Assembly: GCA_964563495.1 (NCBI GenBank)
Contig: CAZLYK010000175.1
Span: forward strand, 1 to 10,368
DNA length: 10,368 bases
Reading direction: 5' to 3'
From: CAZLYK01 sp964563495
GTDB taxonomy: Bacteria; Acidobacteriota; Blastocatellia; RBC074
Shown here: positions 5,648 through 10,368 of the stretch, piece after piece
How positions within the stretch are numbered: the first letter of the stretch is position 1
How the letters are laid out: every line of letters begins with the position of its first letter
The notes under the pieces: generated by a model
Told to the model about the DNA's origin: nothing
Database searches by the model: none
Seen by the model: the letters and a program-made list of their open reading frames with translations, nothing else
Translations under genes and position numbers: made by a program

Positions 5648-8494
5648 TTAATCGCCGGCTGACGCCGCCTTTGAAACCAGTCTGATTGGGCCGAGCAACC
5701 CCGAAGCGAGCGGTTGTAGATTATTCATATCCTGGGGTTCGAAGCGTACGCCGTAGCGAAGATTGAGCAGCCTGTAATCCGGGAGCCGCCTTCCGGCCAG
5801 ATGGTTGATCGCCGTGTTGCCGACGACGATCCGGATGCGGTTCTCGCCGCGCTTGAGCAATCCGGTCAGATCGACCTGATACGGCGGGCACCAGGCTGAG
5901 CCGGCGCGCCGGTCATTGACGTAGATGACCGCGGCTTCGCGCACCGGGGCATCGAACCAGGCCCGCATCCCATTCCTGCGCGGTTCGATCGGGAGGGGAT
6001 TTCCCTGGCCCAGATCCAGAGTTATTTTGAGCCCGGGCTGAAGCAGTTCGTCGTCGACGACCAGATCTTTTTCATAACTCGCCAGGCCCGAGAAGAACCG
6101 CGTCTCTTCGTCGTCCGTCCACGACCTCAATGCACCAACCGTCACCGGCTGACCGGATTGCCCGAATGAGACTCGCCAGCCCGCGCTCAGATCGACCGGG
6201 GAGGGAATGATGGCGGGCGCCTGCGCGATCCGGCGCGCCAACGACCTGTTGGTGAAGACCAGCAAGCGCGATCCGTATGGTTCGATCTCCAGAGGGACGG
6301 TCGTCCCGTCTTCTCCTTCCGACAATACATCAGCCGGCGTGACGCTGCCCGTCATTGGATTCCACCATTCCGGCCGCAGCTCAGGCCGGCCGTGTCTGCG
6401 AAAAACGGCCCTGGCAACCTGCCGCCGGTTTGAGGTGTTGGCCAGAAAATAGATCTCGGCTTCACCGGCGCTGCGGTGAATAAAGCCGATCTCGGGACTG
6501 GCGGGCGTGATCGCTACGTCAGGCCTGAGCAGTGACGCCAGCCTGGTTCCCAACTGTCCTTTTTCAGAGGCGACGAAATGGGCGAGAGGGTTTGGTCCTT
6601 CGAACATTCGCCGTGCGGTTTGACGGATTTGTTCGTGCTCGTCCGGCTGGGCTTTGAAGCCGGGTGCGATGGCCGGTGTTCTGCGCGTGGCGATGACGAC
6701 GCCCCCGGCGCGCGCGAACTCTTCGAATCTTTGCAGCGTCTCAGGCGGTATGCGCTCGACGTTGGGCAGGATCACGGCTTTGTACCTGTTCTCGCCCAGG
6801 ACCAGAGTCTCTTTCTCCAGGCGGCCGATCTTGCTCAATGTCTCATCGTCGAAGAAGTCCGGGTTGAACCCGGCTTCGATCGTTTGGGCAACCACATCCT
6901 CGCCTATCCGTTCGCGCAGCGCCTCGATCATGTAATGGACGCGCCCGCTCGTGAAGCCGGCCCAGGCGTCGTGATTGGGCAGATAGACGGCGACATCGTT
7001 GGCCGGCCGGCCCTGCCGCATGATAAAGCTGACGCGCTGCAGGTAGCGCGATAGATCGGGCATGACGATCCACCAGGGGTTGTTCTGGTTGAAGACCGCC
7101 GCCGCGTAAAACCGCCAACCCGGATATTCGACTCTTTCCGGGTTGTAAGGCCAGCCGTGTCCGATCAGCTGGTTGATGCCCTGCAGGAAATGCAAATCGG
7201 CTTCGGCTTTAGCGTCGAGCGGCGTGGCGCGAAACGACGGCGAGTGCAACCACGTCCAGGTCTCCGATGAAGTGATCTGCCGGCCGTAGAGATGGCTCGC
7301 CGACGACGCCCATCGCGCCGCGCTGAGCGATTTCCACTGTACCCCTTCACCCTCCGGAAGATCCGCATAGGCATTGCTTGCGATCGTCGCCGGAGGTATG
7401 CCGTAACCCTGTATCCGGAAGAGCGTCTGGTGGCGCTTTGCCCAGTCGCGCACCGGCGCCAGGAACTGATCATTGAGCAGTTCGGTCAGCGTCTGCCCCC
7501 AATCGTGCCTGATCGCGGCCGTCCGCGGTCCGACCTCAGCGATCAGCGCCGGCAGGTATGGCTTGAGGTCATAGCCGCGGCGCTTTTTGAACTCCTCCAG
7601 AAAATCGCCTGTCCAGTCCGACTGAAAAACCTCCAGGCTGTCGCAGAAGACGGCCCGCGGCGGCCTTCCGGCAAACGCCTGCATGAGCCGGTCGCCGGTG
7701 CTCCTTAAGTAATCGTCGATCGCCGCGCGGTCGTAATGATCCAGGACGAAACCATCGGCGCCGACCGATGCTCTTTTGACCATCATGCCCGTGCGGCCGG
7801 CGATGAAGAAGATCACCTCGCGATCATTCTCCATGCCGGCGGGCAGCCAGACCGCGCCGTCCTTCTCTGCGGTGACCTCCTCAAGGCTGTCGGCGGCGAT
7901 GGTCTTTCCCTCGCTCCGTGCGATAAAGACCGCAAGCAGCTTCTCTCCCGCGGTCAGATAGGGCAGAGCCACCCGGCGTTGATTGCCGGCTTTGATCCGC
8001 TCGACGCGCAACCTGCCGGCGGCCCGGCTGATCGGAACTTGAGGCCCGCCGTATGGCCAGCCGCTGCCCATCGTCACGTCGATTCGCAAACCCAGGTCCC
8101 GGGCCTTCTCTGAGGTGAAATGCAGGGCGTCTATGAATTCGTCCGATAGAAACGGGAGGTTTTTGATGCCGGATGCGGCATCGTCAAGCGCCATCGGGTA
8201 GACCGGCTGAACCTCGAAGCCGCCGATGCCGCCCTCCTTCATGAGCCGCATCTCACGCTCCAGCTCCGGCTTGGTCACCGCCGGCCCAAACCACCACCAC
8301 CGCATCATGATCTTTGAATCGTCCGGAGGGTTCTCAAAAAGCCGCTCCAGTTCGGCGATGTCGATTGCCGCCGGGGCCGCTACGGATCTATGCCGCGCCG
8401 GGTTCGTCCGCGGCAAGAGCGCGGCAAAAGTGAGCAGCAGAAATAGAAGAATGATCGGGAAGAGCGCTGATCCGGTTCGGCCGGTGCGATGCAT
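5648..8494 (-). CDS. Exported GH106-like glycoside hydrolase (alpha-L-rhamnosidase candidate)
   Basis: The 948-residue product has an N-terminal hydrophobic segment (about 11-28), either an uncleaved anchor or a signal peptide, so it acts outside the cytoplasm. The body resembles GH106 alpha-L-rhamnosidases: the N-terminal block ENPPDDSKIMMRWWWFGPAV (54-73), GGIGGFEVQPVYP (88-100), MGSGWPYGGP (142-151), FCDSLEVFQSDWTGDF (283-298), SSETWTWLHSPS (409-420) and IGHGWPYNP (444-452). Acidic residues D285, E288 and E411 sit in these motifs and are candidate catalytic or metal-binding residues, not proven. The last 200 or so residues look like beta-sandwich carbohydrate-binding modules. The length fits the family. 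GAGGAGG at 8504-8510 supports the start. It follows the GH51 gene on the same strand, but a large hairpin lies between. Its stop codon is 1 bp from a repeat copy. Confidence 0.85.
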   Translation of the reverse strand: MHRTGRTGSALFPIILLFLLLTFAALLPRTNPARHRSVAAPAAIDIAELERLFENPPDDSKIMMRWWWFGPAVTKPELEREMRLMKEGGIGGFEVQPVYPMALDDAASGIKNLPFLSDEFIDALHFTSEKARDLGLRIDVTMGSGWPYGGPQVPISRAAGRLRVERIKAGNQRRVALPYLTAGEKLLAVFIARSEGKTIAADSLEEVTAEKDGAVWLPAGMENDREVIFFIAGRTGMMVKRASVGADGFVLDHYDRAAIDDYLRSTGDRLMQAFAGRPPRAVFCDSLEVFQSDWTGDFLEEFKKRRGYDLKPYLPALIAEVGPRTAAIRHDWGQTLTELLNDQFLAPVRDWAKRHQTLFRIQGYGIPPATIASNAYADLPEGEGVQWKSLSAARWASSASHLYGRQITSSETWTWLHSPSFRATPLDAKAEADLHFLQGINQLIGHGWPYNPERVEYPGWRFYAAAVFNQNNPWWIVMPDLSRYLQRVSFIMRQGRPANDVAVYLPNHDAWAGFTSGRVHYMIEALRERIGEDVVAQTIEAGFNPDFFDDETLSKIGRLEKETLVLGENRYKAVILPNVERIPPETLQRFEEFARAGGVVIATRRTPAIAPGFKAQPDEHEQIRQTARRMFEGPNPLAHFVASEKGQLGTRLASLLRPDVAITPASPEIGFIHRSAGEAEIYFLANTSNRRQVARAVFRRHGRPELRPEWWNPMTGSVTPADVLSEGEDGTTVPLEIEPYGSRLLVFTNRSLARRIAQAPAIIPSPVDLSAGWRVSFGQSGQPVTVGALRSWTDDEETRFFSGLASYEKDLVVDDELLQPGLKITLDLGQGNPLPIEPRRNGMRAWFDAPVREAAVIYVNDRRAGSAWCPPYQVDLTGLLKRGENRIRIVVGNTAINHLAGRRLPDYRLLNLRYGVRFEPQDMNNLQPLASGLLGPIRLVSKAASAGD

Positions 8495-8521
8495 TTTGAA
8501 TTGCCTCCTCTGAATGAGAAA

Positions 8522-8549
8522 AAAATAGACAGGATTAACAGGATTTCAA
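8522..8549 (-). promoter_or_regulatory. Possible outward-facing promoter in the repeat arm
   Basis: On the minus strand TTGAAA (8544-8549) and TATTTT (8522-8527) are 16 bp apart inside the repeat arm. Transcription would start near 8515, just ahead of the GH106 ribosome binding site. Only 8 bp separate the A-run at the hairpin edge from that site, so any dedicated promoter would have to overlap the repeat. It is weak on sequence grounds. Confidence 0.25.
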
Positions 8550-8628
8550 CAGGATTAAACAGGATCAAAGACAAGGTAAATAAACATCCTGTTTAATCCT
8601 GTTGAAATCCTGTTAATCCTGTCTATTT
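8523..8628. repeat. Long perfect hairpin repeat between the two glycosidase genes
   Basis: Arms 8523-8565 and 8586-8628 are perfectly complementary over 43 bp around a 20-nt loop (8566-8585). Each arm is itself built of about four CAGGATT-type units spaced 9-11 bp apart. The element begins 6 bp after the GH51 stop codon, the same distance as the hairpin at 14-103 from the fasciclin stop. On the minus-strand transcript the stem is followed by a run of seven U (8519-8525), so it could work as a terminator for GH51. Confidence 0.92.
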
Positions 8629-8634
8629 AAAATC

Positions 8635-10281
8635 CTATGCCAGAGTGATCTCTAATCGCGTGACCGAGGCGGGCGCGAATTTATAGACCAGCGGGACTCC
8701 GCCCCTGACCGGCGCCGGCGCGTCTTTCGGCTCGACCGCGCGGGGGTCTTCAAAGCTATTGTGCGCCCTCATCTCACCGGCGGAAAGAGTCGTCGCCCTG
8801 ACCTCTCTGATCGATGCGCCGCGGATGGCGATTTCAGCCTCGCGCGCAGCGCTCAAATCCGGGTTGGTCACGGTCAGCACCAGACGCCGTTCGTGCAGGG
8901 AAGCCGATCCGGTCAGGCCGGGCAAGGTCGCCGGCTTTCCGTTACGGTGATAGGACGAGAGCGGAGAGGAGACCAGTGTTCTGATCGATTGTCCTCCCTG
9001 GTGCGCGGCGTACATATCGAAGACGTGATAAGTCGGCGTGACCACGAACTTGTCTTCGTGGGCGAAGAAGAGGGCCTGCAGGCAATTGATCAACTGAGCG
9101 ACGTTCGCCATGGCGACCTTGTCGGCGTGGCGATGGAAGATATCAAGCGTCATCCCGGCCAGCACCGCATCGCGCATGGTCGATTGCTGGCCGAGCAGGT
9201 GCGAGCTGTGCAGCTCGGTCCCCGGCTTGTACCAGGAACCCCATTCGTCGACTACCAGCTTGACCCGGTGCTCGCGATCGGTCTCTCCCATGACCGCCCA
9301 GTGATCGGTGATCAGCGATTCCATGCGCTGACCTTCGCGCAGCAATTCATACCACTCATCGACGGTGTAACCGAGCGCATCGCCCTTGCCCTGGCGCCAG
9401 TCGTTGGTCCGCCCGCCGCTGACATTCCACGAATAATGGTGGAGCGCCCAACCCCACATCCGTCCGACGCCGCCCCTTTCGGCCAGGCGGGTGAAGAACC
9501 TGCGCGTCCACGAAATGTCCCCGCCGTTCGGGCCCGAACCGATCCACGAGAGGGGCATCCCGTACCGCGGCGCCCATTCGGTGAAGCGGCGAAACTCGGC
9601 GGCGTACTCTTCGGGTGTGAAATTGCCGCCGCAGCCCCACGATTCGTTGCCCACCCCCCAGAAGCGAACCTGGTACGGCTCGCGATCACCCGCCGCGGCG
9701 CGCATCTCGGCCAGCGTCGTGCTCCCTGCCGGCGAATTGCAATAATCCACCCACTCGTAAAAGTCCCTTGCCGTCAGGCTGCGCAGATTGGCCGCCAGAT
9801 ACGGCGTCCCTCCGGTCAACCGGCAGAACCGTATGAATTCATTGGTCCCGAAATGGTTGGGGTCGAACTTCCAGGGTCCATCCGGAGCGTCTTTCGGCCA
9901 CTCCCACGCGTCGACCCAGAAGTTAGGCCGGCGCGGTCTCTGATTCTGAGGGCCTATCCCATCACGCCAGTTATAGCTGTCGGCGAAGCACCCGCCCGGC
10001 CAGCGTATCACCGAAGGCTTGATCCTGCGCAGCGCCTCGACCAGCGCCTGGCGTATCCCCCCGACGTTTGCGATCTTCGAGTTCTCTCCAACCCAGATTC
10101 CGTCATAGACCACACCGCCCAGATGCTCGACAAAATGGCCGTAGATCTCCGGCGCGATCCTCCCGACCGGCTCATCGAGCAGGACCTCTATTCTGGAATC
10201 GGCCGATTGCCCGCCGCGCACCAGATGCAATGGGTTCGCCAGTGTCAACAGCCCTGCGCCCAGGAACTCTCTTCGTCTCAT
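8635..10281 (-). CDS. Tat-exported GH51 alpha-L-arabinofuranosidase
   Basis: The 548-residue enzyme would release terminal alpha-L-arabinofuranosyl residues from arabinan, arabinoxylan or arabinogalactan. The N-terminus MRRREFLGAGLLTLANP is a twin-arginine signal (RR-x-F-L), so it should be exported folded. The GH51 barrel shows APEIYGHFVEHLGG (43-56), VIRWPGGCFADSYNWRDGIG (91-110), the acid/base E213 in WGVGNESWGCGG (208-219) and the nucleophile E346 in LVVDEWGSW (342-350). The C-terminal 150 or so residues fit the beta-sandwich domain of the family. Length is normal. The start is supported by AGGAGGGG at 10289-10296. The gene is bracketed by repeat copies at 8523-8628 and 10302-10343. Its promoter is probably beyond the window end. 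With the downstream GH106-like enzyme it suggests attack on pectic or hemicellulosic side chains. Confidence 0.95.
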   Translation of the reverse strand: MRRREFLGAGLLTLANPLHLVRGGQSADSRIEVLLDEPVGRIAPEIYGHFVEHLGGVVYDGIWVGENSKIANVGGIRQALVEALRRIKPSVIRWPGGCFADSYNWRDGIGPQNQRPRRPNFWVDAWEWPKDAPDGPWKFDPNHFGTNEFIRFCRLTGGTPYLAANLRSLTARDFYEWVDYCNSPAGSTTLAEMRAAAGDREPYQVRFWGVGNESWGCGGNFTPEEYAAEFRRFTEWAPRYGMPLSWIGSGPNGGDISWTRRFFTRLAERGGVGRMWGWALHHYSWNVSGGRTNDWRQGKGDALGYTVDEWYELLREGQRMESLITDHWAVMGETDREHRVKLVVDEWGSWYKPGTELHSSHLLGQQSTMRDAVLAGMTLDIFHRHADKVAMANVAQLINCLQALFFAHEDKFVVTPTYHVFDMYAAHQGGQSIRTLVSSPLSSYHRNGKPATLPGLTGSASLHERRLVLTVTNPDLSAAREAEIAIRGASIREVRATTLSAGEMRAHNSFEDPRAVEPKDAPAPVRGGVPLVYKFAPASVTRLEITLA

Positions 10282-10301
10282 GATTCGACCCCTCCTAAGA
10301 A

Positions 10302-10343
10302 AATAGACAGGATTAACAGGATTTAAACCGGATTAAACAGGAT
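10302..10343. repeat. AATAGAC repeat arm upstream of GH51
   Basis: This 42-bp arm matches 8524-8565 at 40 of 42 positions. Its AATAGAC end faces the GH51 start, 20 bp away and only 5 bp beyond the ribosome binding site. The following 25 bp to the window end contain no complementary arm, but one could lie beyond the edge. Confidence 0.82.
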
Positions 10344-10368
10344 TATCTGAGAAAGGCAAGGTTATCAA

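Noticed and set aside
8523..8628. CRISPR-like array suggested by recurring CCTGTTAATCCTGT units
   Set aside because: Units are 9-11 bp apart with no unique spacers, the two halves are inverted not direct, and no cas gene is nearby.
8761..10326. Long plus-strand open frame of 521 codons opposite the GH51 gene
   Set aside because: It is a GC-rich antisense shadow of a clear GH51 gene with catalytic residues, and its translation is low-complexity and matches no family I know.

Overview
The window is about 10.4 kb of bacterial chromosome. It is GC-rich in the genes, AT-richer between them, and densely coded on both strands. The gene style points to an Acidobacteriota-like soil or sediment bacterium: an acidobacterial-type ArsR, a Tat-exported GH51 enzyme, a GH106-type glycosidase, hairpin-forming intergenic repeats and a TIR-protein remnant. 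This is an inference from recognised families; no rRNA or marker gene is present to prove it. I see no tRNA, rRNA, CRISPR array, transposase, integrase or phage gene.

Layout. (a) 1-112: a perfect 42-bp-arm hairpin follows the stop codon of a secreted fasciclin-domain protein (minus strand, 110-658). (b) 873-2938: a plus-strand pair with 2 bp between genes, a LarA-superfamily (DUF2088) protein followed by purU, formyltetrahydrofolate deformylase. (c) 2965-5381: an arsenic locus. arsM (minus) and arsR (plus) diverge from a compact control region with overlapping -35 elements and two matching 9-2-9 inverted repeats that look like ArsR operators. arsR is followed 10 bp later by an ornithine cyclodeaminase/mu-crystallin family gene. 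(d) 5382-5647: a gene-poor stretch with a REP-like element, a 41-codon remnant of the 5' end of a TIR-domain gene, and a partial copy of the hairpin repeat. (e) 5648-10281: two exported plant-polysaccharide enzymes on the minus strand, a GH106-like alpha-L-rhamnosidase candidate and a GH51 alpha-L-arabinofuranosidase. They are separated by a second perfect hairpin (43-bp arms) and flanked by further repeat copies.

How the genes work together. arsM and arsR form an arsenite-responsive methylation unit: ArsR would repress both divergent promoters and As(III) would release it. The two glycosidases fit removal of arabinose and rhamnose from pectic or hemicellulosic side chains outside the cytoplasm. 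The LarA-like protein and PurU are probably translated from one message, but no pathway linking them is known to me.

The most unusual material is non-coding. One repeat family (AATAGAC...AGGAT, about 42 bp) occurs five times, as perfect hairpins or single arms. Its AATAGAC end always abuts a gene. The two hairpins differ from each other in sequence, yet each is perfectly self-complementary. I did not find a convincing new multi-gene system; the best leads are the repeat family, the TIR remnant and the ars control region.
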